A stretch of 55,655 bases of DNA from Trichodesmium sp. MAG_R02 (GCA_023356605.1 JAKQYE010000007.1:1-55655), one strand, 5' to 3'; counted from the stretch's first letter, positions 1-9,670 are shown. Program-made: numbers and translations. The notes: generated by a model not told the origin, from the sequence alone.

Positions 1-143
1 TTGTAGAACATGTAATAAGATTAATTAAAATATTTGGAATTGCTAGAGAAAGATTCAGATTAAAAGATAATAATTATCAAAAAGTAATCTTAACAATATG
101 TGGTTTAGTGCGACTAAGAATCGGATCTTTTATATTAGTATAA
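1..143 (+). CDS. C-terminal end of an IS5-like DDE transposase (cut by window edge)
   Basis: An open frame runs in from the left edge and ends at a TAA at 141-143, giving the last 46 residues of a protein. The tail VEHVIRLIKIFGIARERFRL followed by VILTICGLVRLRIG is the usual C-terminus of cyanobacterial DDE transposases of the IS5-like (DDE_Tnp_4) kind. The catalytic part lies outside the window, so I cannot say whether the element is intact. The family assignment comes from remembered motif similarity only. Confidence 0.6.
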   Translation, partial: VEHVIRLIKIFGIARERFRLKDNNYQKVILTICGLVRLRIGSFILV

Positions 144-270
144 ACCATCAAAAGCTGAGATAAAAATAATAAATCAAAGTACAATAAATATTTGAATTAG
201 TAACACAAAGTATCTCTGATGCCCATAAAACTGTACAAATTAACTATCTTCATAAGTAGCGATCGCACCA

Positions 271-442
271 CTAAAGATAGTTAGGATAAGCGTTTGAGTA
301 TTTTTGGAGATGTCTAGTAGCAATTTTTTCTCGATTATCTACTCCTAAATAATCAAAAACTAAGCAAGGCAAAGGTTGTACAACAAAGCGTCCAACATCT
401 AGGGTACGGCCATAACCGCCCTTATTTGCAACTTTAGAGTCT
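271..442 (-). pseudogene. 3' relic of an unidentified protein gene
   Basis: The minus strand carries an open stretch of about 55 codons that ends with a proper stop at 271-273. It contains GGYGRTLDVGRFVVQPLPC and then VFDYLGVDNREKIATRHL. Upstream, on the higher-coordinate side, stop codons appear at once and there is no plausible start. The composition looks like real globular protein, so this is probably the end of a gene whose front has been lost. I do not recognise the family. Confidence 0.35.
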
Positions 443-524
443 CATCAGCAAAGCCAAAAAAACACCTCAAAAAGAAATAAGAGGCCATCTACTTGACCCC
501 TGAATGTTTTAATATTTTAGGAAT

Positions 525-604
525 GCGGATGGCGAGACTCGAACTCGCAAGGCAAAGCCACACGCCCCTCAAACGTGCGCGTATACCAATTCCGCCACAT
601 CCGC
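525..604 (-). tRNA. tRNA-Leu (anticodon GAG)
   Basis: Read on the minus strand, the 7-bp acceptor stem GCGGATG pairs with CATCCGC. The D arm contains AATTGGT. The anticodon stem CACGT/GCGTG closes a 7-base loop, TTGAGGG, giving anticodon GAG. A long variable arm follows, as in class II tRNAs, and then the T arm GCGAG-TTCGAGT-CTCGC. CCA is not encoded. The tRNA reads CUC and CUU leucine codons. It stands alone between relic DNA and an IS605 remnant. Confidence 0.95.
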
Positions 605-935
605 TCTAGTTAGGATCCATCAACCAAACTTCAATAAGATTGAATATCATTGGCTAACAATATACAATGTTAACATAAAGTTCTGGAATTTATAACATAA
701 AATTCTGTAATGTCTACAATAAATTTTCTCAATTCTTTTTGATATTAGAGTACTCAGGGCAATTAAGGCCTTATCCCTCCTCTCAAATGTAGTCACAGGA
801 AGGATAGGGTTATAGTCATCTCCCCCTACTTCTGACTTCAACCTTGTCATCTATTCCTAAAAAACAGGGCCAAGGCCTATTATGGATCAATTATAGTTAA
901 TTATCAATAAGTTCAGCTTTATCGCACTTGTTGGC

Positions 936-1110
936 TTGACATCCTCCTCGGCCTAAAAGCAGGGGGGTCTCACCGAGCCGTAGCACCTCGGCGGGTTGAC
1001 ATCTCACAGGGTGCTGCTACTTTGGCAGTAGTTTTATACTGGCTTCTATGTTCGTTTTTTCTCTGGTGTATGCCCACCCGCAACTAATATATTTCTTCTT
1101 GTGAACTAAA
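936..1110 (-). mobile_element. IS200/IS605 right-end remnant (tnpB tail / omega-RNA region)
   Basis: On the minus strand, a degenerate coding tail is followed by GATGTCAACCCGCCGAGG, a hairpin GCCGAGG..CTCGG, a GGTGAGACC box, and a final GGCCGAGGAGGATGTCAA. This order is typical of the 3' end of cyanobacterial TnpB elements, where the transcript end acts as guide (omega) RNA. No intact tnpB is joined to it, so it is a relic. The call rests on recognising this arrangement; covariance-model folding was not possible. Confidence 0.45.
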
Positions 1111-1178
1111 AAGCAAGAAGGACATAAGCTGTGGAAAAAAATTAACTAAAAAGTCCCCCGCTTATGGGTTAGGATTTA

Positions 1179-1267
1179 TAGTTGTTTTGATTTAGATTGA
1201 GACAAGCTTTTTTTGTTATAACTAACTTTCAGTAGAAAAAGTGTTTCATTCTTATTTTCAATAACTA
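1179..1267. repeat. MITE family 1 (TAGTYATT ends), copy A
   Basis: An 89-bp element with inverted ends TAGTTGTTTT...AATAACTA, flanked on both sides by TA (1177-1178 and 1268-1269). Inside is GATTGAGACAAG, shared with the copies at 1302, 19557 and 26261. A TA target duplication and terminal inverted repeats without coding capacity are what is expected of a small non-autonomous IS630/Tc1-mariner element. Confidence 0.7.
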
Positions 1268-1301
1268 TAAACCCAATTTTTCGGTAAACTGGCCAAATAT
1301 A

Positions 1302-1390
1302 TAGCTTTTTTAATTTAGATTGATACAAGTATTTCTTACTATAACTTAGTTTCAGGGGAAAAAGCTTTCCATTCTTATTTTAAATGACTA
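1302..1390. repeat. MITE family 1, copy B
   Basis: An 89-bp element bounded by TA at 1300-1301 and 1391-1392. The left end TAGCTTTTTTAATTTAGATT and right end ...TTTTAAATGACTA match copy A, which lies only 34 bp away in the same orientation. Confidence 0.65.
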
Positions 1391-1418
1391 TAGTGTTTAT
1401 CCAATTCAAAAAATACTA

Positions 1419-1557
1419 TAGCAATCCCAAATAGGTCGTGAAAATTCAAAAACTAGAAATCAACTCCGAAACTTTTACCCATTATCCATAGGCACAAACC
1501 CCGATCCCGAAAAAGCGGTTAGATTTTGGACAACATAAAAATAGCATTACTATTGTA
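1419..1557. repeat. MITE family 2 (TAGCAATCCC ends), diverged copy
   Basis: The left end TAGCAATCCCAAATAGGT and the inner block TTCAAAAACTAGAAATCAACTC match, in reverse orientation, the better copy at 9671-9802. The right end is worn, so the boundary is approximate. It sits just upstream of accC. Confidence 0.5.
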
Positions 1558-1647
1558 TATAGGAATAAGCTAATGTGATAGGCTTACCCTGCCTAAAAAC
1601 CCAAAATACTTTATTGTAACTGAAATAATTGAGTGAAAAGCAGGAAA

Positions 1648-2994
1648 ATGCGGTTCTCTAAAATTTTAATAGCCAACCGAGGCGAAATAGCCCTGCGTAT
1701 TCTCCGCAGCTGCGAAGAAATGGGCATAGCAACCATTGCCGTCCACTCAACCATAGACCGCCATGCTCTCCATGTGCAACTAGCAGACGAAGCAGTTTGT
1801 ATTGGTGAACCTACAAGCAGCAAAAGCTACCTCAACATACCTAATATTATCTCGGCAGCTCTGACTCGCAATGCCACTGCCATCCATCCAGGGTATGGCT
1901 TTCTGGCTGAAAATGCTCGATTTGCAGAAATCTGTGCTGACCATGACATTGCCTTTATTGGTCCATCCCCAGAAGGAATTAGGGCCATGGGGGATAAATC
2001 CACAGCCAAAGAAACCATGCAAAAAGCTGGAGTTCCTACAGTTCCAGGAAGTGATGGTCTGATTACAGACGAAAATGAAGCAGTGGCGATCGCTAAAAAA
2101 ATTGGTTTTCCCCTAATGATTAAAGCCACTGCTGGAGGAGGGGGACGAGGGATGAGACTGGTTCGCCAAGCTGAAGATCTCTCGAAATTATTCCAAGCAG
2201 CACAAGGAGAAGCAGAGGCTGCCTTTGGCAACCCAGGAGTTTACATAGAGAAATTCATTGAACACCCCCGTCATATTGAATTTCAGATCTTAGCTGATAT
2301 GTACGCCAATGTGATTCATCTGGGAGAAAGAGACTGCTCAATTCAGCGTCGCCATCAAAAACTACTAGAAGAATCTCCCTCCCCAGCATTAAATTCTCAA
2401 CTTAGGCAAAAAATGGGGGAAGCTGCAGTCAAGGCAGCTAAGTCTATCAATTATACTGGTGCTGGTACTGTAGAATTTCTCCTAGACCAATCTGGTCAGT
2501 TCTACTTTATGGAAATGAATACAAGAATTCAAGTAGAACATCCAGTCACAGAAGCAATTACAGGACTTGATTTAATTGCCGAACAAATTAGAATTGCCCA
2601 AGGGGAAAAATTAGAATTAACTCAAAAAGAGGTCAACTTGAATGGTCACGCCATAGAATGTCGCATTAATGCCGAAGACCCAGACCACAATTTTCGGCCC
2701 CATCCAGGTCGTATTAGTGGATATCTACCACCAGGGGGCCCTGGAGTCAGGATGGATTCCCATGTTTATACAGATTACGAGATCCCACCCTACTATGATT
2801 CCTTGATTGGTAAGTTAATAGTTTGGGGGCACGACCGTCCTACCGCTATTCAGAGAATGAAACGTGCTTTGAGGGAATGTGCTGTTACGGGAGTTCCGAC
2901 TACCATAGGTTTTCATCAGAGAATTTTAGAAACCCCTGAATTTATTGATGGAGAAGTTTATACCAACTTTATTGAAAATATAATGAAGCAATAA
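1648..2994 (+). CDS. accC: Acetyl-CoA carboxylase, biotin carboxylase subunit
   Basis: This enzyme carboxylates the biotin on the carrier protein AccB with ATP and bicarbonate, the first half-reaction of malonyl-CoA synthesis. The protein opens with [20 protein letters not shown], the classic N-terminus. It then has the biotin carboxylase N domain, an ATP-grasp domain with the glycine-rich loop [12 protein letters not shown], the [13 protein letters not shown] block, the metal-binding [14 protein letters not shown] motif, and the C domain. At 448 residues the length is normal for AccC. I start it at ATG 1648, with AGGA just before, because family members begin about there. An in-frame GTG lies 15 bases upstream at 1633. 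Only accC is present here; the other subunits lie elsewhere, as is usual in cyanobacteria. Confidence 0.95.
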   Translation: MRFSKILIANRGEIALRILRSCEEMGIATIAVHSTIDRHALHVQLADEAVCIGEPTSSKSYLNIPNIISAALTRNATAIHPGYGFLAENARFAEICADHDIAFIGPSPEGIRAMGDKSTAKETMQKAGVPTVPGSDGLITDENEAVAIAKKIGFPLMIKATAGGGGRGMRLVRQAEDLSKLFQAAQGEAEAAFGNPGVYIEKFIEHPRHIEFQILADMYANVIHLGERDCSIQRRHQKLLEESPSPALNSQLRQKMGEAAVKAAKSINYTGAGTVEFLLDQSGQFYFMEMNTRIQVEHPVTEAITGLDLIAEQIRIAQGEKLELTQKEVNLNGHAIECRINAEDPDHNFRPHPGRISGYLPPGGPGVRMDSHVYTDYEIPPYYDSLIGKLIVWGHDRPTAIQRMKRALRECAVTGVPTTIGFHQRILETPEFIDGEVYTNFIENIMKQ

Positions 2995-3152
2995 ACAAAA
3001 TAATCCCAAAATAATTGGGTAAGGGGTTGAGTTAAATGAGGTAGTCCTTAAGGTTTGCCTTTTTGTGGAAAAATTAAGATATTCTCAGTCTTATAAACTT
3101 GGGTATGGCTACCCTTTATGATTTCTAATTTTGGAGATCTTTTCACTTTTAG

Positions 3153-3434
3153 CTACAGCATAATTTTCAATAGACCTTGCTGACCTAAAAGCATCTCTCG
3201 CAGCAAGCTGAAAATACCTACCCAAATAATTGGGCTAATATCTACCCCACCCAGAGGAGGCACAATTTTTCTTGTGGGAGCTAAGAATGGTTCCGTAGGC
3301 AAAAAAATCAAATTAAAGGGAAATTGATTAATATTTACCTGGGGATACCATGTCAGAACAATTCGGAAGATAAATAAGAAAGTCATCAACCCCAGAGTAA
3401 TGCCTAGAGTCCAATTAACTAATGTCAAATCCAT
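3153..3434 (-). CDS. YggT family membrane protein
   Basis: A 93-residue integral membrane protein with two hydrophobic helices, roughly residues 9-28 and 66-85. Between them is the family motif FRIVLTWYPQVNINQFPF followed by PTEPFLAPTRKIVPPLGGVDISPI. YggT proteins are small, of unclear biochemical role, and in cyanobacteria and plastids are linked to membrane or nucleoid organisation. It is convergent with accC and divergent from psbX, a neighbourhood I recall from other cyanobacteria. Confidence 0.85.
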   Translation of the reverse strand: MDLTLVNWTLGITLGLMTFLFIFRIVLTWYPQVNINQFPFNLIFLPTEPFLAPTRKIVPPLGGVDISPIIWVGIFSLLREMLLGQQGLLKIML

Positions 3435-3850
3435 AAAGAAAGCTTAAAATTAAGTTTTGTAGATAAGATCAATACTATTGTATTACAAATAATTAAGCTA
3501 GGCTAATATGGCCAAGGCTGACAAACTCGAACAAAAAAAACAGTTGATTTTATGGTCCTAATTTTTGTTTTTCCCTCTTATTAGATTTCGTCGATCAACC
3601 CAGTTGCCAATATTTTAGCTGTGTTGGTCTACTAAGCTCTTCATAAGGTGTGGAAATTATGAACTAGCAAATTAAGCTGTTGTGTATTTAAGTCAAATAT
3701 TTTTTGTGCACCTAGTTAAGTTTATGACTTATGGCTTTTGAATTATGACTTGTGCTCTAATTCCAAATATTAGGGAAAAATTTTGAGTAAATGATAAATT
3801 AATATTGAAAACTTAAGGAAATCAACTTTTGTAACCAAGGGTAATAATTT

Positions 3851-3970
3851 ATGACTCCTTCTTTATTAAACTTTTTCTTCAGTCTATTGGCAGGAATTTT
3901 AATTGTAGTAATTCCAGCTACAGTTTTTCTGATATTCGTAAGTCAAAAGGACAAAGTCTCCCGTTCTTAG
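3851..3970 (+). CDS. psbX: Photosystem II protein PsbX
   Basis: A 39-residue ORF starting MTPSLLNFFFSLLAGILIVV and continuing through one transmembrane helix (about residues 5-30) to a short basic tail SQKDKVSRS. Both length and sequence match PsbX, a one-helix subunit at the edge of the photosystem II core in the thylakoid membrane that influences quinone turnover. It lies between yggT and ycf66, which supports the call. No clear ribosome-binding site is visible; AAGGGTAATAATTT precedes the ATG. Confidence 0.9.
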   Translation: MTPSLLNFFFSLLAGILIVVIPATVFLIFVSQKDKVSRS

Positions 3971-4109
3971 ACTCTGGATATTTTTCTTTATCTAAATATT
4001 GGCAGAAGACCCGCGTTCTCCTGTAGGAGAGCGTCGGGATTGATGCCGATAAATCTTACGGTTTTACAAATAATCTGTTAAAGTGTAAATGTTGAAGAGT
4101 AGGTAGTAG

Positions 4110-4420
4110 GTGGTTGAAAAAGCTTACAAATTTAGATTTTACCGAACTCCTCAGCACTGTTAGTCTGCTGAGGATAGCTTTGGACTGTTTCGTTACGTCA
4201 TCAACTTAGCCTTAGCTGCCAGGACTCAAGCTTGGTATGAACGCCAATAACGAGTAGGTTACAAACAAGCCTCAGTTATGCTGACCAACTGGAAAAAACA
4301 GGAAGATTTAGATTTTCGGCAGTAAAGTAAGTGGCGTACCACTTTAGCAAGGCTTAAAACATTTACAAAATGCTTTCACCAACTTTTTTGGGGGACGGAC
4401 TAAATATCCTAACTTCTAAT
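4110..4420 (+). pseudogene. Decayed tnpB (IS200/IS605 OrfB), N-terminal part
   Basis: The frame reads VVEKAYKFRFYRTPQ, then RYVINLALAARTQAWYERQ, then RVGYKQASVMLTNWKKQEDL and TKYPNF. This is the helix-turn-helix start of TnpB, the RNA-guided nuclease of IS605 elements. Several stops and frame changes interrupt it, and the RuvC-like catalytic half is absent, so the gene is dead. It fills much of the psbX-ycf66 gap; the rest of 3971-4945 shows no gene that I can support. Confidence 0.7.
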
Positions 4421-4738
4421 CCCGTTACAGTGTAACAAATAGATGAGGTTAGGATTACTTACGTGTCTGTAACCCTTGTAGCTCCTATCCTGATAAGTCA
4501 CCATATGCCTGGGTCTTGCTAATTAACACATTATGTGACCGCTGATAAGCAAGGGGGCATAAATGGTAAAAAAAATTTAAAAGATTTCAAACTAGATATT
4601 GGGAGATACCCCCTAAGTTAGTATCAGTAGATAACGGTCTATTGTACATTGTTAAGAAACCTTAACAAAATAGTTATAGCCTGATTATACACTAATGCAG
4701 AAGACTTTCTTCTTTGAAGTTGACCTAACCTTTGTTTG

Positions 4739-4806
4739 AAACCTCAGCTAAAGTAGAGGGAAGGCAGTAATAAAATTGTCTTACCCCAAAAAACTGAGGT
4801 TTTTCT
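4739..4806. terminator. Inverted repeat with T-rich tail upstream of ycf66
   Basis: AAACCTCAG at 4739-4747 is matched exactly by CTGAGGTTT at 4794-4802, which runs on into a T-rich stretch. The loop of about 46 bases is long for a simple terminator. It could instead be the base of a small structured RNA or a leader element of ycf66. Function is not established. Confidence 0.3.
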
Positions 4807-4945
4807 TTATTGAATTGAGAATGTATTATCAAAGAAAGATTAAATCTAATTTATATATACGAAAAACTTAAAGCCCTAATACCTGTCTGAAGGTAGAAAT
4901 TGTCAACTAGAAAACTTAACTTAATGACTGATTAGGAGATTTAGA

Positions 4946-5800
4946 ATGGTAAATTTAGGATTCGGGTTTCAGACTCTCATGGGAGTAATTTTGGCCTTGG
5001 CTGGAGCTGGCCTCTACTTTCTGCGAACATGGCGTCCGAAGTTAGCAAGAGATCATGATATTTTCTTTGCGGCAATTGGTCTATTATCTGGAGGTATTTT
5101 AATATTTCAAGGCTGGCGACTTGACCCAATTTTAGCTTTTGGTCAGTTTTTATTAACTGGTTCTACTATATTCTTTGCAGCAGAAGCCATAAGCCTAAGG
5201 GGACTAACAACTAAACAAGCTAAAGAACGCACATCACCTTATGTAGATGAAGAACGTCCAGTTAGTCCTTTTTATAGTTATGCAGAAACAGAGCTAGAGC
5301 CATCAGAAGAATACCCTGCTAAACGTCGTATTAGAGGCGCGCGAGATGATGGTTCTTCAAGATCAGACTACTATGAAGATGATTACCGCCGCCGTCCCAC
5401 CCGCAACAATAATTATAATCAACCAGGAGAACCAAAACCAAAACCGCGCCGTAGTAGTCCCCCTGAAGATTGGGAGACTTCTGTAGAGCCAGAAAATAGA
5501 CGACCTCGCTCTGGCCGTCGAGAGAACTTTGATGATTTAAATGGCCAGGGAAATAGACCACCTCGTTATAGTAGTCGAGATGACTGGGAGACTGGAACTT
5601 ATGAGGAAAGAGCACCCCGTAGCCGTAGTAATCAACCTACTCCCATAGCAAGTTATTCAGAAGAAAGACCCCCAAGAACTAGGAAAGTTCGTCCTCCAGA
5701 AGCATCATCTGCTAGTAGAGAAGCGGCACCTACAGATTATGTAGAGTATACTCCTATTGATTATACTGACAATGATGTTGATCGTTCTACAAACTCTTAA
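4946..5800 (+). CDS. ycf66: Ycf66 family protein with long Arg/Glu/Tyr-rich tail
   Basis: The first ~90 residues hold three hydrophobic segments (about 9-26, 38-55 and 63-84) with motifs FLRTWRPKLARDHDIFFAAI and GWRLDPILAFGQFLL, which mark the Ycf66 family of cyanobacteria and plastids, whose function is unknown. Residues ~100-284 form a low-complexity, charged, probably disordered tail rich in Arg, Ser, Pro, Tyr and acidic residues. It has loosely repeated units of the kind RPPRYSSRDDWET and RRSSPPEDWET. AGGAGATTTAGAATG provides a good ribosome-binding site. The gene follows psbX. Confidence 0.85.
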   Translation: MVNLGFGFQTLMGVILALAGAGLYFLRTWRPKLARDHDIFFAAIGLLSGGILIFQGWRLDPILAFGQFLLTGSTIFFAAEAISLRGLTTKQAKERTSPYVDEERPVSPFYSYAETELEPSEEYPAKRRIRGARDDGSSRSDYYEDDYRRRPTRNNNYNQPGEPKPKPRRSSPPEDWETSVEPENRRPRSGRRENFDDLNGQGNRPPRYSSRDDWETGTYEERAPRSRSNQPTPIASYSEERPPRTRKVRPPEASSASREAAPTDYVEYTPIDYTDNDVDRSTNS

Positions 5801-6014
5801 TAATATTAGGAATAAGGGGCAAGACAATTATAGCTAAACAATACTCGAACCTTTGTAGCACGGTTATCTTCTCTGGGATAGCCCTTCCTCATCCTTAATT
5901 AAGCCCCCTGTATTTTTATTGGCACTTCATTGGGCAAGTCAAGATAAAAATTTCTAGTTTCCTTGTTCCTTATTCCTTGTTACTGAAAAGCTAGTTTAAT
6001 AGAAAGGTTTATAA

Positions 6015-6824
6015 CTCAGAATTAGTATTTTTTGAAAGTAAAATCAATTATGATTCTCTGCAACAAGTAAGAATTGTTCCTCAGCTTAATTACTATGTTA
6101 TGGAAGTGGTATACGAATCCGTTGAAGTGAAATTAAATTTTTCAGAATATGATGATGCTTGCTGTAGATAAGGGAAGTAAATAATTGGGGGACTGTAACA
6201 TCAAATAAAAAAGGTTTTCAACCCTTAATTATTAACGGCGGATCAGTCAAATCAATCAATCAATTCTATAATAAGAAAAATGGTAAACTACAATCAGAAT
6301 TAAAGGATCCTAAAAGTAGTGATTGAATCAAAAGATTATCGACAAAAAGAAATTTAAAGATTGATGATTATCTACATAAGACTAGCAGATATATTATTAA
6401 TCGTCTGATAGAGAACCAGATAGGAATTTTAGTAATAGGAAATAACCCTAACTGGAAACAAGGTATAAATCTAGGTAAAAAAAATTAAAATTTTGTCCAA
6501 ATTCATTTTTTTAAGTTAATTGAAAAACTAAAATACAAAGCCAAATTAGTAGGAATCAAAGTAATAATTAATGAAGAGAGTTATACTTCAATTGCTAGTT
6601 TTTTAGATTTGGACGGTTTACCAGTTTATCAAAAAGGTGTCAAATATAGATTTAGTGGATTACGAGTGACTTGAAGACTTTATAAAGCTTCAAATGGTCT
6701 CAAATACAGTGCTGATGTCAATAGAAATTTAAACATATTACGAAAAGCAGTCCCAAACGCTTTCAGCAATGGGATAATGGGTGTTGTAGTTCACCCCGTA
6801 ATGGTTACCCTTAATCAAAACTAG
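6015..6824 (+). pseudogene. Decayed tnpB (IS200/IS605 OrfB), central and C-terminal part
   Basis: With frame changes and stops, the stretch reads INYDSLQQVRIVPQLNYYVM, GFQPLIINGGSVKSINQFYN, KIDDYLHKTSRYIINRLIE, NQIGILVIGNNPNWKQGINL, LKYKAKLVGIKVIINEESYT and NILRKAVPNAFSNGIMGVVV. This is the RuvC-like half of a TnpB that differs from the relic at 4110. The zinc-ribbon part is also damaged. Around it, 5801-6014 and 6825-7385 are AT-rich and show no gene that I can support. Confidence 0.75.
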
Positions 6825-7385
6825 GTCAAGGAATATTTTTCTATAGATTTGGTAACTATAACAAATATTGCTCAATGTAGCTGAATCATTTTGGTTGAAG
6901 TTATGATTTAGTTAAAGCTAATTAGAAATACCTTCTAAATTCATAATGATTTAAATTCCAATTCGGGCATCTACTAAAACTATTGATACTTAATGAATTC
7001 CGTAAATTCTAACTTATTGATGTTTAAGAATATTTGCCAGATATATCAATAAGTAGTTTAGGGAAGAGACAAGGTTCAACATAACTTTAATAAAAAATAA
7101 AAATTTTATTAATCAACTAACATCAGGCGTGATAAATTTTGGCTACAAATGTTTACTGCTGCTTATGAGTTAGGTCAAGAATATATATAATTGGCGACCT
7201 AAAGTCAGGGGAAATAGAATCTAGAATCAAGCCATTTTTTATTGTCTTTTTCTGTTAAGGATTTACTTTTACTTAAAGAGAGATTAAAATAAATATTTTG
7301 ACGGTTCAAGCTTATTTGTAATATTGTTTTTCACGCTTGGTATAACTAAATAGTTAGCTATCTAAATTAGATTCCACCAAGAACA

Positions 7386-8567
7386 ATGAATGTCAAATTT
7401 TTGCAAAAAGCTACATTAGGAATATTAGTAGTAGGGATAAAAATAGCTGTAAATTTAGCTAGCTTTTCTGCCGTCAATGCTCAAATAAGACCATATAAAA
7501 CTATAAAAACTCGGCAGCAAAACCAAATAGAATCAATACTAGCTCTTAGTATAGAAGAACAAACTAATATTCGTGTTTATCAACAAGCAAATCAAGCTGT
7601 AGTCTCCATAGATACAGACAAAACAAATGGTAGCGGTACGATCATCTCTCGCGATGGAATGGTACTGACTAATGCTCATGTCGTGTCCCAAGGTGGTGTA
7701 GTACAAATCACTTTAGCAGATGGCAGAAAAGTCAAAGCAGATGTCATAGGTTTTGGTGAAAAAGGTTTAGACTTAGCAGCTCTAAAAATTAGAGGAGAAA
7801 TAAACCTTCCTGCTATTAAAATAGCCCGTCCGGGTTTAACACAAGTAGGTCAGCGAGCTTTTGCTATAGGCAATCCTTTTGGTCGATTTAAAGGTACTCT
7901 TACCGTAGGAATAGTTAGTCGTATAGATCCAGCAAGAGGCTTGATCCAGACAGATGCAGCTATTAATCCTGGTAACTCCGGGGGACCATTATTAAATAGT
8001 GCTGGAGAACTCATCGGTGTTAATACTGCTATATTTACTCGTGGTCAATTAGGGGGTAATATCGGTATTGGCTTCGCTATCTCTATAGATCAAGTCCCGG
8101 AATTTCTCAAAGCAGTTCGAGAAGGACGAGCACCTCTAGTGGCTCAACATCAAAATCAGATATTTGATGAACACCTTGCTAAACAATTAGACTTTGATGC
8201 TCTAATAGAAATTAAAGGCAATTTAGATAGAGAATCTCATATATTGCCTGTAGACAATAGTTACTATGATCTTTATGCTTTTAAAGGTAGAGCAGGTCAA
8301 CAAATTTCTATTGAGATGAGCAGTAATCAAATAGATTCTTACTTAATTTTATTAAACTCAAAAGATCAAGAATTAGCTCAGGATGATGATAGCGGAAAAG
8401 AGCAAAATGCCAGAATTGTAATTACATTACCAGAGGATGGAACCTATAAGTTATTAGCAAATTCTTATAAAGCAGGAGAGTCAGGAGAGTATGAGCTGAA
8501 AATTGAGGAAATTTCGCCCAGAATTAGACTTTTCTTTGAACAAGAAAGGATTAAACATTACATATAA
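7386..8567 (+). CDS. Exported trypsin-like serine protease with C-terminal PPC domain
   Basis: A 393-residue protein. A signal peptide with its hydrophobic core at residues 9-30 is probably cleaved after AVNA (~32). A chymotrypsin/HtrA-fold protease domain spans ~60-250 with a complete catalytic triad: His98 in LTNAHVV, Asp129 in GLDLAALKI, and Ser198 in NPGNSGGPLL. Instead of the PDZ domain expected of HtrA/Deg proteases, residues ~275-372 form a PPC (pre-peptidase C-terminal) beta domain, with DNSYYDLYAFKGRAGQQISI and DSYLILLNSKDQELAQDDD. It probably works in the periplasm or outside the cell. The next gene carries a related PPC domain, so the two may work together. Confidence 0.85.
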   Translation: MNVKFLQKATLGILVVGIKIAVNLASFSAVNAQIRPYKTIKTRQQNQIESILALSIEEQTNIRVYQQANQAVVSIDTDKTNGSGTIISRDGMVLTNAHVVSQGGVVQITLADGRKVKADVIGFGEKGLDLAALKIRGEINLPAIKIARPGLTQVGQRAFAIGNPFGRFKGTLTVGIVSRIDPARGLIQTDAAINPGNSGGPLLNSAGELIGVNTAIFTRGQLGGNIGIGFAISIDQVPEFLKAVREGRAPLVAQHQNQIFDEHLAKQLDFDALIEIKGNLDRESHILPVDNSYYDLYAFKGRAGQQISIEMSSNQIDSYLILLNSKDQELAQDDDSGKEQNARIVITLPEDGTYKLLANSYKAGESGEYELKIEEISPRIRLFFEQERIKHYI

Positions 8568-8937
8568 ATTGTCTAAAATTGTCTCTAGTATTTCTTATTA
8601 GGAATAGAATATAAACCAAAATTAATTAGAGATTTAGAGCCGATACCAAATCTGCCTAGTACGAGTGGGAATTTTTAAGTTGCAGCTATTGTTAAATAGT
8701 TGATTGAGGGATGGAAAAAGCCTACTTTCAGATCCGGATTTGATATAAACCAAAAATTAGGTACTCTTATTATATAGGCATGTACATATAGGCATAGGCA
8801 TAGGAAGACATAGAAGAATGTTATAACTACGAACTGAAATAATTCCTAAACTTTTTGATTTAATAATTATTTGTGATTATTCCCTACTATACTAGTAGAC
8901 TAGCTGGAGAGTTTAATTAATATATTTGAGGTGATTA

Positions 8938-9606
8938 ATGCGTCAAACAAGATTTTGGGCGATCGCTCCTTTTTGTCTACTAACTATTCTGGGAAAACCT
9001 TTACTTTTCCCTGTATTTCCAATTCATCAGGCTGTTGCTAATTCTAGTTATATAGATAAAAGTTCAACGAAGTCTGAAATTTTAGCCCAGGATACTTCAT
9101 CCCCAGAGGCAGAAGCAACCCCACTACTAGAAACTACTCCAACTCCAGAAGCCAGCCCAATACCAGAAAATACTCCAACTCCAGAAGCCAGCCCAATACC
9201 AGAAAATACTCCGACAATAGATACCAGCCCAATACCAGAAAATACTCCATCCACACAAGAACAAGAAGTAATTTTGCAGGAAAAAGGAACACTTAGTGAT
9301 GGTGACTTAGTACTGCCATCTGATGAAAGTGTTTATGATGAATATACTTTTGAAGGTTCAGCAGGTCAAGTAATAACCGTAACCTTAGAAAGTCCTGATT
9401 TTGATACTTATTTAGCAGTTTTTAGTCCCACTGATGAACTACTTGGAGAACATGATGATATTAATAAAAAAAATACAAATTCTGAACTAACAATAACCTT
9501 AGAGATTACAGGTAAATACCGTGTAATAGTTAACTCCTACGATAAAACAGGTAGAGGTGAGTATAATCTGCAAGTAATTCAATCAGGGCAAACATCAGAT
9601 TTTTGA
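8938..9606 (+). CDS. Secreted protein: Pro/Thr/Glu repeat linker plus PPC domain
   Basis: A 222-residue protein. The N-terminal hydrophobic segment (~10-32) looks like a signal peptide. Residues ~55-105 form a Pro/Thr/Glu-rich linker with two exact TPTPEASPIPEN units and one variant. Residues ~115-215 are a PPC domain (SDESVYDEYTFEGSAGQVIT, FDTYLAVFSPTDELLGEHDD). There is no enzyme domain. It resembles the C-terminus of the upstream protease closely enough to suggest domain duplication. A likely role is a non-catalytic binding or accessory partner. GAGGTGATTAATG gives a reasonable ribosome-binding site. The gap 8568-8937 holds only short direct repeats of the type TATAGGCA near 8772-8812. Confidence 0.75.
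   Translation: MRQTRFWAIAPFCLLTILGKPLLFPVFPIHQAVANSSYIDKSSTKSEILAQDTSSPEAEATPLLETTPTPEASPIPENTPTPEASPIPENTPTIDTSPIPENTPSTQEQEVILQEKGTLSDGDLVLPSDESVYDEYTFEGSAGQVITVTLESPDFDTYLAVFSPTDELLGEHDDINKKNTNSELTITLEITGKYRVIVNSYDKTGRGEYNLQVIQSGQTSDF
9136..9243 (+). repeat. 36-bp in-frame tandem repeat (three units)
   Basis: Units at 9136-9171 and 9172-9207 are identical (ACTCCAACTCCAGAAGCC...). A third, diverged unit fills 9208-9243. They encode TPTPEASPIPEN-type linker units in the PPC protein, and repeat-number change would vary linker length without a frameshift. Confidence 0.85.
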
Positions 9607-9670
9607 CGCGCTCCTAAGAACTTAGGTTAAAATACAACAAATTCAAACCTCACCATTTTTCTTTTTGCTA

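Noticed and set aside
647..850. 67-codon open frame on the minus strand (starts MTRLKSEVGGDDYNP)
   Set aside because: No ribosome-binding site or recognisable motif, and it lies among IS debris. I could not support it as a gene.
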